A stretch of DNA of 64,000 nt. Source: G020348385 sp964410125. GTDB taxonomy: Bacteria > Acidobacteriota > Aminicenantia > Aminicenantales > Aminicenantaceae. Shown in pieces: positions 7,906 through 15,759 of the stretch. Position 1 is the first letter of the stretch. The number at the start of each line of letters is the position of its first letter. The translations under genes were made by a program, and so were the position numbers. The stretch spans positions 41,973 to 105,972 of the forward strand of contig CAYPGQ010000003.1 in NCBI GenBank assembly GCA_964410125.1. Reading direction: 5' to 3'. The notes beneath the pieces are model-generated. The model saw nothing but the letters and a program-made list of their open reading frames with translations, was not told where the DNA came from and did not search any database.

Positions 7906-8913
7906 ATGAAATACAGATTTAATAGTATTGTTGCAACATTGTTTTTTATCCCACTATTTTTATTAATCCATTGTAGTTTCGGCGAGAAAAATAAAGATCC
8001 GGAGTGGCCCGATGAAGCGAAGAGGATAACAATTAAGAGTACGTTGGACGGTAATCTTCAAAATGCTTTATTCTATGTTCCACCCGAAGAAAAGGAACGG
8101 GCAGTACCCCTTCTTGTTGCTCTTCATACATGGAGCAATGACTGGCTTCAGCCGAATATCGAGTTTTATGATTTATGCAAAGAACGGGGATGGATTATGA
8201 TACATCCTAATTTCCGGGGACCCAATAATACTCCTGATGGGTGCGGTTCTCCTAAGGCAGTTCAGGATATTGTTGATGCTGTTTCTTTTGTTGTCCGAGA
8301 GTACAATGTTGATGAAAGCCGTATTTACCTTTCAGGACAATCAGGCGGAGGACATATGTCTCTTTTAATGGCAGGTAAACATCCTGAAATATGGGCTGGT
8401 GTTTCTTCTTGGGTTCCGATAACCGACCTTACTGCCTGGTATCATGAGAGTTTAGAACGAGCAAACCGTTATGCTCCTTATATAGAAGCGTCATGCGGAG
8501 GAGTCCCAGGAAGTTCAGATCTTGTTGACGAGCAGTATCGAAGCAGGTCACCTATTAATTTTCTACACAAAGCGGAAGCTGTTCCTATTGATATAAACGC
8601 GGGGATACATGACGGCCATACTGGATCTGTTCCGATAAGTCATTCTTTACATGCGTTCAATGTTCTAGCAAAGATAAACGGGCATAAGGAAAAATATCTC
8701 GACAAAAAACTGATCGAATCTTTTGTAAATGATGAGGCGGTTCCTGAAGAATTACGCGGGGAGCGTATCGATGATGCTACGTATGACAAAAAGGTACTTT
8801 TCCGCCGGGAAGCTGGACCCGTAAGGGTTACGATATTTGAGGGTGGACATGAAATTATATACCGGGCAGCATTTGATTGGCTAAGCAGACAAAGAAAATC
8901 TGACAAAACGTAA
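7906..8913 (+). CDS. Secreted alpha/beta hydrolase (esterase/depolymerase-like), possible lipoprotein
   Basis: A 335-residue exported hydrolase. The first 25 residues are a hydrophobic signal segment ending LLIHCSFG; the Cys could be lipidated, but His before it makes this a poor lipobox. The nucleophile elbow is GQSGG with Ser146 in IYLSGQSGGGHMS, and HPNFRGPN near residue 105 fits the oxyanion region of the esterase/prolyl-oligopeptidase-like and PHB-depolymerase-like families. GGHEIIY near the end supplies the likely catalytic His. It may trim ester groups or acylated glycans at the cell surface. It has its own promoter (7805-7833) and is separate from the preceding trio. Confidence 0.75.
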   Translation: MKYRFNSIVATLFFIPLFLLIHCSFGEKNKDPEWPDEAKRITIKSTLDGNLQNALFYVPPEEKERAVPLLVALHTWSNDWLQPNIEFYDLCKERGWIMIHPNFRGPNNTPDGCGSPKAVQDIVDAVSFVVREYNVDESRIYLSGQSGGGHMSLLMAGKHPEIWAGVSSWVPITDLTAWYHESLERANRYAPYIEASCGGVPGSSDLVDEQYRSRSPINFLHKAEAVPIDINAGIHDGHTGSVPISHSLHAFNVLAKINGHKEKYLDKKLIESFVNDEAVPEELRGERIDDATYDKKVLFRREAGPVRVTIFEGGHEIIYRAAFDWLSRQRKSDKT

Positions 8914-8935
8914 ACCTACACCCGCCTGACAGATG

Positions 8936-8963
8936 TTGACATATTATTAGTAGTTTGTATATT
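8936..8963 (+). promoter_or_regulatory. Sigma70-type promoter for the acyltransferase gene
   Basis: TTGACA (8936-8941), a 16-base spacer and TATATT (8958-8963). This is about 67 bases upstream of the ATG at 9030 and 22 bases after the preceding stop. Confidence 0.7.
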
Positions 8964-9029
8964 CTTTTTAAGCAATAAAACAGAAAAATTAAACCAAGTA
9001 TCTATCGAAAATCGAAAACTGAGAATATA

Positions 9030-9587
9030 ATGAAATCTCCATTATCCTATATAAAAAGAGGATTCATGTCTTCTTGCCAGAGACTCATGGGTACGGCGAA
9101 ACTCCAACACAGGACAACTTCTGCTGTTCTAAAAGGAATTTTTGGAAGGATTCTTCAATCGATCGCCAGAAGCTATTTGCCTCTTCCCGCCAGTTTTAGA
9201 GTTTTACTCCAAAGAATGAGAGGAGTGAAAATTGGCAAGAAGGTTTTTATCGGACCTGGTTGCCTTTTAGACCCGTCACGTCCAAACTTGATAGAAATTG
9301 GTGATCATGTATCTTTAGCGGGCATGGTTGTTATATTAGCTCATTCATCTCCCACTGAACCGCTTAGAAAAATTCTTGGGTCCTCGGCAATAGCTTTTAA
9401 AAAAGTGACAATCAAAAGTGGGGCTTTAGTTGGAGACTGCAGTATTATCTTCCCTGGAGTAACCATAGGTGAAAACTCCATGATATCTGCTGGATCCGTT
9501 GTATCAAAGGATGTCCCTCCCTATACGATTGTGGCAGGAAATCCTGCAAGAGTGATCGGAAAAATCGAAAAAAATGGGAATGGATAG
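9030..9587 (+). CDS. Hexapeptide-repeat O-acetyltransferase (CysE/LacA/WbbJ-like)
   Basis: A 185-residue acetyltransferase. After a basic N-terminal region, residues 70-180 carry left-handed beta-helix repeats. VKIGKKVFIGPGCLLD and IEIGDHVSLAGMVVILAHSS include the His commonly used as base in the maltose/xenobiotic acetyltransferase group. The C-terminal turn reads SAGSVVSKDVPPYTIVAGNP and ends ARVIGKI, the hallmark ending of this family. It should transfer acetyl from acetyl-CoA to a sugar hydroxyl in the cytoplasm. The in-frame ATG at 9066 is an alternative start; 9030 suits the promoter position. It converges on the glycosyltransferase at 9594 with only six bases between. Confidence 0.85.
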   Translation: MKSPLSYIKRGFMSSCQRLMGTAKLQHRTTSAVLKGIFGRILQSIARSYLPLPASFRVLLQRMRGVKIGKKVFIGPGCLLDPSRPNLIEIGDHVSLAGMVVILAHSSPTEPLRKILGSSAIAFKKVTIKSGALVGDCSIIFPGVTIGENSMISAGSVVSKDVPPYTIVAGNPARVIGKIEKNGNG

Positions 9588-9593
9588 TTCAGT

Positions 9594-10553
9594 TCACTTG
9601 GATTTATCTTTGAAAAAAATTTTCCTCATATAGTAAAGCATTTCTTCTTGATTGAGTCTCATCCTGGAAAACATCTCAAGGATAAAACCTATTGTTATTG
9701 TCATCACTGATAATACAAAAAAGAAGCCTCCGGTAAAACCAACCCATTTGTATGGGGAAAATGAACCGGTTTTTATATAATGGATAAGGAAATATATGCC
9801 TAATCCAAACGCAATCAAGAAGGTGAGGAATGAAATGGCCGCAAATAGCTTTAACGGCCAATAGTCTCTTAAAGTCTTCACAATAACCTTAAGCGTCTGG
9901 TATCCATATTTGAAAAGATTTGATGCGACTTTTGATTTCCCATGCTCTCGAATTCCTCGTACTTTCACAGGAATCTCCATTATTGACACATTTTTTAACG
10001 CCAAATTTAAAAACGTCTCCTGAGTGTAGGTAAATTCACCAAATAAATTAAGCATGAGCAAAGCATCTTTCGAATAAGCCCTAAATCCGCAAGAAACATC
10101 ATGGAATTTCTGGCCGCTGATTTTGCTAATAATGAATGACATCACTTTGTTTCCGAGAGATTTGATTCTGCTCATATCCGGATAATGATTAGAATCTATG
10201 AACCGGGACGCCGTGACGAAATCTGCCTTTTTTGAAATAATAGGGTCAATAAGCTTCCCAATATCCTCAGGGTTAAATTGGCCATCTGCATCAATATTTA
10301 CCATGACATCAGGATTCAAATCCAAGGCCTTTCTCATCCCACTGTGAAATGAGGCTCCTACACCGATATTTCTTTTATGATTAATTACAATTGAACCTTT
10401 TTCTATCGCCACCTCTGCAGTCTTATCAGTTGAACCATCATTTACGACTACAATTTCATCAACAAATCCAGGCATAGAATTTATTACTTTTCCGATGGAT
10501 TTTTCCTCGTTGAAGGCAGGTATAATAACGACAACTTTATTGTTCTTATGCAT
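9594..10553 (-). CDS. Family 2 glycosyltransferase with C-terminal membrane helices (dolichyl-phosphate-mannose-synthase-like)
   Basis: A 319-residue GT2 enzyme. VVIIPAFNEEKSIGKVI opens the GT-A fold, VVNDGSTDKTAEVA contains the first acidic nucleotide-binding motif, and VNIDADGQFNPEDI holds the DxD metal site. After about residue 230 there are two hydrophobic spans (LFAAISFLTFLIAFGLGIYF and GFFFVLSVMTITIGFILEMF) that anchor it in the membrane. Such proteins usually transfer a sugar from a nucleotide donor to polyprenyl phosphate. It is monocistronic here, convergent with the acetyltransferase and divergent from the gene at 10908. Confidence 0.88.
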   Translation of the reverse strand: MHKNNKVVVIIPAFNEEKSIGKVINSMPGFVDEIVVVNDGSTDKTAEVAIEKGSIVINHKRNIGVGASFHSGMRKALDLNPDVMVNIDADGQFNPEDIGKLIDPIISKKADFVTASRFIDSNHYPDMSRIKSLGNKVMSFIISKISGQKFHDVSCGFRAYSKDALLMLNLFGEFTYTQETFLNLALKNVSIMEIPVKVRGIREHGKSKVASNLFKYGYQTLKVIVKTLRDYWPLKLFAAISFLTFLIAFGLGIYFLIHYIKTGSFSPYKWVGFTGGFFFVLSVMTITIGFILEMFSRMRLNQEEMLYYMRKIFFKDKSK

Positions 10554-10907
10554 TTTTTTCTTTAGATTTAAATCATGAAAATATTATATATCAAATTCGC
10601 TTATAGTACTATTCTGATAATAACCTATTGGATCAGAATTTTATCTTGACAAAATAATGATCAGATCTCAATCGCCTTTTAAGACGATTTAGGGGGTGAT
10701 TTTATAATAACAAAAATAACATGTAACTCTCAATCCTTTAATAAATTTATCGAGGAGATAAAATGCACTTCCAAGATAATATCATAGACATATGCTGATT
10801 TGGAGAGAAAAGGATTGCATAGTACAACATTACTTGTTTATACTACTGAGCACTCTGGAAATTGGAGTTACAACAAACCCGATGAATACATAAGGTGATT
10901 AAAGCCT
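10554..10907. other. Intergenic region with an inverted repeat and a decayed coding fragment
   Basis: A perfect 8-base inverted repeat, ATTCTGAT (10611-10618) and ATCAGAAT (10632-10639), lies between the divergent genes and could be an operator or weak hairpin. Downstream, an ATG at 10763 with a good GAGGAGA site opens a frame that stops after 11 codons. A shifted frame then runs without a start from about 10794 to 10897 (YADLERKGLHSTTLLVY and onward). Together these look like the front of a broken gene, but I recognise no family in it. Confidence 0.4.
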
Positions 10908-11786
10908 ATGGGTAAACCAAACCAGGTTTTTTTGTTCATGTGTCACTATATATCAAAAGGGATAGCTAAAGAGTATGAAAAGCTTCTTAGAACTACTAAA
11001 GACATCGGTGAGGCTTATTATCTTTATCATAGCAACTCAGAGGAGATTCCAGCGGCAGTAAAAGAACACAACTATTATCTATACACTTATAAGAGCTTAG
11101 CTTCCCTGAATTACCCTATGCTCGGACCTTCATTGATTCCTGGACATTGCCACTTTCCAGTACTAAAATTCTTCCAAGACAACCCCAGATTTGATCACTA
11201 CTGGCTGATTGAATATGATGTCAGGTTCTCTGGCAATTGGCATGTCTTTTTCGATTACTTCAATACTGTAAAAGAGGGCTTCCTTACTAGTCATATACGT
11301 AGTCATGCTGATGAGCCAAAATGGACTTGGTGGTCACTTCGTCATCCACAGAAGTCGATTCCTATCTCTGAACGTCTGCGCTCTTTCAATCCTATTTATC
11401 GCATCTCAAATCCGGCATTAGTTTCACTACATCAGTCTCTTCAAGACGGATGGTGTGGACACCAAGAAGTTGTGATGCCGACGTTGCTATCTTATAATGG
11501 ATTTCATTTAAGGGACTTTGGAGGTAGAGGAAGATTCACTTCCCCGGATACTGTGAATAAATTTTACTTTAGTGCTAATGACCAATTCGGCAATTTAGAT
11601 CGTGGTACTATGAGGTATCGCCCCCTTTTCTTGAGGGTTGGATGGCGGAAAAACAAACTTTACCATCCTGTTAAACATCTTTCCTGGAAACAGCGGATTC
11701 CTATTTATTTTCGAAGGTGTTGGCGTTTTCCGTTAATATTCAAAAGCTTTGTTCAAAAGACAAGGCATCATACATCAAAGATCTAG
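10908..11786 (+). CDS. Conserved-looking protein, possible GT-A glycosyltransferase
   Basis: A 292-residue soluble protein I cannot place firmly. It begins MGKPNQVFLFMCHYIS and contains HYWLIEYDVRFSGNW near residue 103; a DxR/DxD-like acidic site after a hydrophobic strand resembles the metal site of GT-A glycosyltransferases. The later segment QDGWCGHQEVVMPTLLSYNG looks like a substrate-facing helix. It is rich in Trp, Tyr and His and ends strongly basic. No signal peptide or membrane helix is seen. Its stop is seven bases from the convergent methyltransferase stop. The surroundings (glycosyltransferases, deacetylase) support a glycan role, but that is inference. Confidence 0.5.
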   Translation: MGKPNQVFLFMCHYISKGIAKEYEKLLRTTKDIGEAYYLYHSNSEEIPAAVKEHNYYLYTYKSLASLNYPMLGPSLIPGHCHFPVLKFFQDNPRFDHYWLIEYDVRFSGNWHVFFDYFNTVKEGFLTSHIRSHADEPKWTWWSLRHPQKSIPISERLRSFNPIYRISNPALVSLHQSLQDGWCGHQEVVMPTLLSYNGFHLRDFGGRGRFTSPDTVNKFYFSANDQFGNLDRGTMRYRPLFLRVGWRKNKLYHPVKHLSWKQRIPIYFRRCWRFPLIFKSFVQKTRHHTSKI

Positions 11787-11793
11787 ATATCAA

Positions 11794-12468
11794 TTAAGAA
11801 AAAATCTCATATATGATACAGCGGGATTTTATCGAAGGCATAACATCTGTTATTTTGACTATTCTCGAATTATAGCCAATAAAAGTTTTTTCATTAAAGA
11901 TATATCTATGCAGACTGATATGAACAGTTTTTCCTGTATAATCTGCATCATAGGGCACACAGATTATGATTCCTTTTTTGACATGCCCTAAGCATTTTTC
12001 AATTATTTCAAATGGATTCTCAAAATGTTCAAGGGTTTCGACAAGGCTGATATAGTCATAGGTTCCAGGGATGAGATCTTTCTTGATATCAAGGATATAA
12101 TACTCGATATTGTTAGTGTTCATTCTGGCTTTTTCTATAGCTACATTACTTATATCGGCACCGGAGACGACAGCATTGGGAAATTTTCTCTGGATAAGCT
12201 CGCATCCATTTCCTATCGCACATCCAATATCAAGAAGCGAAAAAGGTGCATCTTTGGGGAAAATATCTAAGATTTGTTGATAGTGTTCATCTCTCCAGAA
12301 GATTTTGAATTTTGAAAATTTCTTATTCCAATATTTTTTTGAATTCATATCAAATGATAATGTTTGATATTTAATGAAGTTTACGCAAAGCAATCTTAGC
12401 TGAAGAAAAATTCTTTTTAAGCCTGAAAGGCTCATCATCGCCTTTAGTATTTTTTTTGTTCTATTCAT
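11794..12468 (-). CDS. Class I SAM-dependent methyltransferase
   Basis: A 224-residue methyltransferase. Motif I is FSLLDIGCAIGNGCELI (about residues 77-93), binding S-adenosylmethionine. VSGADISNVAIEKA supplies the acidic residue for the ribose hydroxyls, and YDYISLVETLEHFENP is motif IV. The family includes many small-molecule and sugar methyltransferases. The N-terminal 55 residues are basic and may be an accessory region. The last residues (RCIIYEIFS) look truncated relative to typical members, so the C-terminus may be slightly shortened. In this setting it may O-methylate a sugar, which is inferred from context only. Confidence 0.8.
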   Translation of the reverse strand: MNRTKKILKAMMSLSGLKRIFLQLRLLCVNFIKYQTLSFDMNSKKYWNKKFSKFKIFWRDEHYQQILDIFPKDAPFSLLDIGCAIGNGCELIQRKFPNAVVSGADISNVAIEKARMNTNNIEYYILDIKKDLIPGTYDYISLVETLEHFENPFEIIEKCLGHVKKGIIICVPYDADYTGKTVHISLHRYIFNEKTFIGYNSRIVKITDVMPSIKSRCIIYEIFS

Positions 12469-12746
12469 ATATAAATTGAAACCTCCAATATCTAGTATCT
12501 AGTGCAGAAAAGCGATCTCCTGCTTCCTTTTTCCAAATTCTTGCTTATTTTGGCAGGTATTCCATCGAGATTATTTTGATTTAAAGTAAATTACTTTGTC
12601 AAGAGAAAAGCAGGTCGTTCCCAATTAAAATCAACCCACATATGATTTAAGCTTCGCTTTAATATTTTAAAATCATATAGAAAAATTTTTTTTCTTCTGA
12701 TATAAAAGTGAATGTAATTATAATTTTTTGGGACTGTAGAGAAAAA
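12469..12746. other. Intergenic region upstream of the methyltransferase
   Basis: A+T-rich DNA between the minus-strand methyltransferase and the plus-strand relic. A minus-strand TTGACA is present (complement of 12597-12602), but no good -10 box lies at the expected distance. I see no RNA gene or repeat. Confidence 0.35.
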
Positions 12747-12953
12747 ATGATACTGTTGAAATTAATAACATTCCTGATTGTCGCTTTAACAGTAGTTTTG
12801 CCAATTGTTTTTCAAAACACAATCGTTAACAAAGATTGTATCGACATCTCAAATATTACACTTTCATGGAGCGCAGCCAACAGCAGGATTAGAGAGGCAT
12901 GCTGATCCATTGAATGAATAGGCTGATATCGACGGTAACGGAACTATTAAAAG
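12747..12953 (+). pseudogene. Relic coding segment ending in a dockerin/EF-hand-like motif
   Basis: An ATG at 12747 opens a hydrophobic signal-like stretch (MILLKLITFLIVALTVVLPI) and stops at 12905. In the adjacent frame the DNA continues HADPLNE, stop, ADIDGNGTIK (12922-12951), a calcium-loop-like D-x-D-x-N-G-x-I sequence. Immediately after, in a third frame, comes KLLEAIEAW (from 12957), which in dockerin-like EF-hand modules normally follows that loop as the helix. Put together, the segment reads as a damaged exported protein with an EF-hand/dockerin module, broken by a stop and frameshifts. Assignment rests on pattern only. Confidence 0.4.
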
Positions 12954-13349
12954 GTGAAATTGTTAGAAGCCATAGAAGCTTGGACCGGATTTATTCTTGT
13001 TTTGATTTGTTTAAGTATTTTTCTTGCCATCATTTTTATTTGGACTGGAGCAAAATTAGCAGGAAATGAAAATTTAGATTTCAAAAAAATACTAAAAACT
13101 ATTATTTTATCATCTCTATTTGTATATATTACAACTGTCATTTTATCATCTCTCTCCTTTTCAAATGCCGTGATAGGATTCATCCTGGGGCTTTTATTAC
13201 TCCCGATTATAATCAAAATAATCTTAAATTCCACATTAAAACAAACCTTTGTATTTTGGGTATTTAGTGTAGTGTCTCATTTCCTCGCTTTATGGATAGG
13301 GGCGACATTATTTATTGGTGGAATGAAAGATTTAATCAAAATATTGTGA
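12954..13349 (+). CDS. Small multi-span membrane protein
   Basis: A 131-residue protein starting at GTG 12954. Four hydrophobic spans are visible: FILVLICLSIFLAIIFIW, ILSSLFVYITTVILSS, VIGFILGLLLLPIIIKII and FWVFSVVSHFLALWIG. No family is recognised. The first nine residues (MKLLEAIEAW) may belong to the relic module upstream, so the true translational start could be further in, although no good alternative ATG is present. Its stop overlaps the GTG start of the ATP-grasp gene (GTGA at 13346-13349), so the two are probably coupled. Confidence 0.5.
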   Translation: MKLLEAIEAWTGFILVLICLSIFLAIIFIWTGAKLAGNENLDFKKILKTIILSSLFVYITTVILSSLSFSNAVIGFILGLLLLPIIIKIILNSTLKQTFVFWVFSVVSHFLALWIGATLFIGGMKDLIKIL

Positions 13350-14569
13350 CAGATAAAACGATCGATAAACGACCTCCAGCTTTTGTCTATGGAATGTCTA
13401 TTAATGGATTGTCTATTCTAAGAAGTTTAGGAAGAAAAGGGATACTTACTTATGGAGTTGACTCCAAGCCATACATGATAGCTTTCTCTTCAAGGTATTG
13501 TCATAACAAAATAATCATCAGCGATATCGACAGTCAGCCTGAAAAGGCACTTAACGAGTTAAAAAATATAGGGAAAAATTTGGGAGTACGTCCTGTTCTG
13601 TTTTTCACTCGCGATTGTTTTCTTGTATTTCTGTCAAAGTTTCGGAATGAACTCGAAAAATATTTTATATTTAGCTTGCCCGATCCAGAGATCGTAGATT
13701 GTATTATCGATAAAAGGAAATTAGCTGGGTTTGCGGCAAGCCACAACATTCCTCACCCAAACTCTTTTGTGGTGGATTCTCAGGAACAACTTAAAAACAT
13801 CAACCAGAAACTTCATTTTCCTGTTATCATTAAGCCACCCAAAACGTATAAGGCTAGAGGGCAAATTTGGAAAGGCCAAAAGTTGTTAACCGTCGCAAAT
13901 TTAGAATTACTGCAAAAGCAGCTATTAGAATTTAAAAACATCAAAGAAGACATGATGATTCAAGAACAGGTACCTGGTCCTGATTCTGACATATTTCTAT
14001 TTTATACATATTATTCACAACAATCTGAGCCTCTTGCAGTCTTTACAAAACGCAAACTCAGACAATATCCCATCCATTACGGGTATGGATGTGCTAACCA
14101 GAGTATAAAACAGAAAGATGTTGCCGATCTCGGGAAAACTCTGTTTGATGCAATGAAATATCGTGGCATTGGAGGAGTAGAATTCAAGCGCAACAGCCTA
14201 GACGGTTTGTTCCAGCTCATCGAAATTCATGGGCGTACTCCGATGACAGGAGAAATTGCTATAGCCAGCGGAGTTGATATCCCATGGATTGCATATAAAG
14301 ATCTCATAGGCGAAAAGGTAGAAAAAGTCATGGAATTTAAGGAAGGCGTTAAATGGTTCCACTTCAAACATGATTTTTGGGCATATCGTATGTATAAAGC
14401 AGAAGGCAATCTAACTTTTTTCAAGTGGATTAAATCTTATCGAGGCAAAAAAGTTTTTGGTGCCTTTAGTTTTACTGACTGGAATCCCATTATTAATAGC
14501 ATTAAATCGTATATTCCAAATAAAATAAAAAGGTTGTTCAAAAGATCTAATCGTTTATCTGATTCATAA
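13346..14569 (+). CDS. ATP-grasp carboxylate-amine ligase
   Basis: A 407-residue ATP-grasp enzyme. The N-terminal domain (PPAFVYGMSINGLSILRSLG) resembles the Rossmann-like first domain of D-aspartate-ligase-type proteins. FPVIIKPPKTYKARG (about 160-175) carries the ATP-binding Lys, MIQEQVPGPDSDIFLFYTYY follows, and GVEFKRNSLDGLFQLIEIHGR supplies the acidic and Asn-like metal ligands. Such enzymes join a carboxylate to an amine via an acyl phosphate. In polysaccharide loci they can attach amino acids to sugars. I use GTG 13346, overlapping the previous stop by four bases; the frame is open back to 13292 but that would overlap the upstream gene. Substrate unknown. Confidence 0.78.
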   Translation: MTDKTIDKRPPAFVYGMSINGLSILRSLGRKGILTYGVDSKPYMIAFSSRYCHNKIIISDIDSQPEKALNELKNIGKNLGVRPVLFFTRDCFLVFLSKFRNELEKYFIFSLPDPEIVDCIIDKRKLAGFAASHNIPHPNSFVVDSQEQLKNINQKLHFPVIIKPPKTYKARGQIWKGQKLLTVANLELLQKQLLEFKNIKEDMMIQEQVPGPDSDIFLFYTYYSQQSEPLAVFTKRKLRQYPIHYGYGCANQSIKQKDVADLGKTLFDAMKYRGIGGVEFKRNSLDGLFQLIEIHGRTPMTGEIAIASGVDIPWIAYKDLIGEKVEKVMEFKEGVKWFHFKHDFWAYRMYKAEGNLTFFKWIKSYRGKKVFGAFSFTDWNPIINSIKSYIPNKIKRLFKRSNRLSDS

Positions 14570-14594
14570 AAAATGACGAAACGGAAGAATAATT

Positions 14595-15494
14595 ATGACA
14601 AAAGTTTGTATTACCATTGATACGGAAGGAGATTCCGCAAACAATCCTCAATCCACATTCCTGGGAATTGAAATTGTCCTTCCTCAGTTAATTAAGCTAT
14701 TCGACAAGTACAGCATTAAGGCAACCCTTTATGTTCAAGAGGACGAAATTTGTCAAGTAGGCACGATCTTTCAGAAAAAATGGGAATCATTATTAGAGCA
14801 AAAACACGAAATCGGCTATCATGCCCATGGATTAATCAGTGCTTCAGAAGAAAAAAAAAGTGAAATAATCAACAAAGGAATACAATCCTTAAATAAGATG
14901 GGATTTACACCCGTCTCCTTTAGAGCAGGACGATACCATTTCAACAAATCTCTTATCAAAATTCTAGAAAACAACCATATAAAATATGATTCCTCTGTAG
15001 TGCCTGGATTACAAGAAATTTTTAACAACGGCACAGTGAGATGTGACCACAGAGGAGCTCCTTATAAACCTTATTTTCCATCGTATGAAAATCATTGTTT
15101 GATAGGTGATGCGAATATTCTTGAAATACCGATAAATAGATATCCTGAACTCCCCTCAGATAGATGGGGAGGGATGCTATCCGGCAATAGTAGTCATGAA
15201 GAGATATTATTCGATTATTTTTATGAGATTCGAAAAGATAGAGTTATAGTGATTGCTCTTCATCCATGGGACGGATTAGCTTTAAACCTTCAAAAAATCG
15301 TTAGACAGAAGAAATATGGAAAATTGAAAAGATTGATTTTTGAAATATGTAAAAGAACTATCAATCCTTATAGATTAACCAGCAAAAACTATATAGATAA
15401 ATTCGAAGCTCTCTTAAAATACATTTCCAGTAAGAAGAGAACAAAGTTTGTAACTATAGACGAAGCTGGAGAAAAAATAATCACGGAGATCTAA
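14595..15494 (+). CDS. Polysaccharide deacetylase family protein
   Basis: A 299-residue NodB-fold protein. It starts MTKVCITIDTEGDSANNP, with the catalytic/metal Asp pair of motif 1, then HEIGYHAHG around residue 75 (H-x3-H metal ligands). FRAGRYHFN around 115 corresponds to the arginine-containing motif 3, and VIALHPWDG near 220 gives the late His. No signal peptide is seen, so its substrate is probably an intracellular lipid-linked or nucleotide sugar. It starts 25 bases after the ATP-grasp gene and likely shares its transcript; together they could de-acetylate and then amidate a sugar, which is inference. Confidence 0.82.
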   Translation: MTKVCITIDTEGDSANNPQSTFLGIEIVLPQLIKLFDKYSIKATLYVQEDEICQVGTIFQKKWESLLEQKHEIGYHAHGLISASEEKKSEIINKGIQSLNKMGFTPVSFRAGRYHFNKSLIKILENNHIKYDSSVVPGLQEIFNNGTVRCDHRGAPYKPYFPSYENHCLIGDANILEIPINRYPELPSDRWGGMLSGNSSHEEILFDYFYEIRKDRVIVIALHPWDGLALNLQKIVRQKKYGKLKRLIFEICKRTINPYRLTSKNYIDKFEALLKYISSKKRTKFVTIDEAGEKIITEI

Positions 15495-15520
15495 TTCGAG
15501 TCCAAATAAAACAAAAATCT

Positions 15521-15549
15521 TTGACATTCCTACCGAATACAGTTATATT
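15521..15549 (+). promoter_or_regulatory. Strong sigma70-type promoter with a long leader
   Basis: TTGACA (15521-15526), exactly 17 bases, then TATATT (15544-15549). The downstream surface-protein ATG is at 15760, leaving a leader of about 200 nt that contains several hairpins. Confidence 0.78.
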
Positions 15550-15585
15550 AAAATTATCTGTGCTGGAAGAACATTAATCTCTTAC

Positions 15586-15660
15586 CAGGGAGCAAAATAA
15601 AAAGGTATTTTGGCTAATTCCCTGTGGAGAATAAACGAAAGAAGCGAGGCGAGATTCGTT
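15586..15660 (+). promoter_or_regulatory. Structured 5' leader of the surface-protein gene
   Basis: Nested pairing is visible: CAGGGA (15586-15591) with TCCCTG (15619-15624), enclosing CAAAAT (15593-15598) with ATTTTG (15607-15612). A second hairpin pairs AACGAA (15634-15639) with TTCGTT (15655-15660). It lies between the promoter at 15521 and the ATG at 15760. I do not recognise a known riboswitch core. It may be a cis-regulatory RNA or simply stabilise the transcript. Confidence 0.45.
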
Positions 15661-15759
15661 AAGATGTTAAAGTCTCTCTATATTCTTATGAGACGATCAA
15701 ATACCCTATCTTTTCGATCAACTACTTCATTCTTACGATGTATCCCTCATAGCAGGAAA

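Noticed and set aside
10646..10680. Promoter at the TTGACA before the gene at 10908
   Set aside because: The -35 is perfect but the sequence 16-18 bases downstream has no acceptable -10 box.
15610..15759. N-terminal extension of the 15760 surface protein
   Set aside because: The extension would precede a complete signal peptide and overlaps the structured leader.
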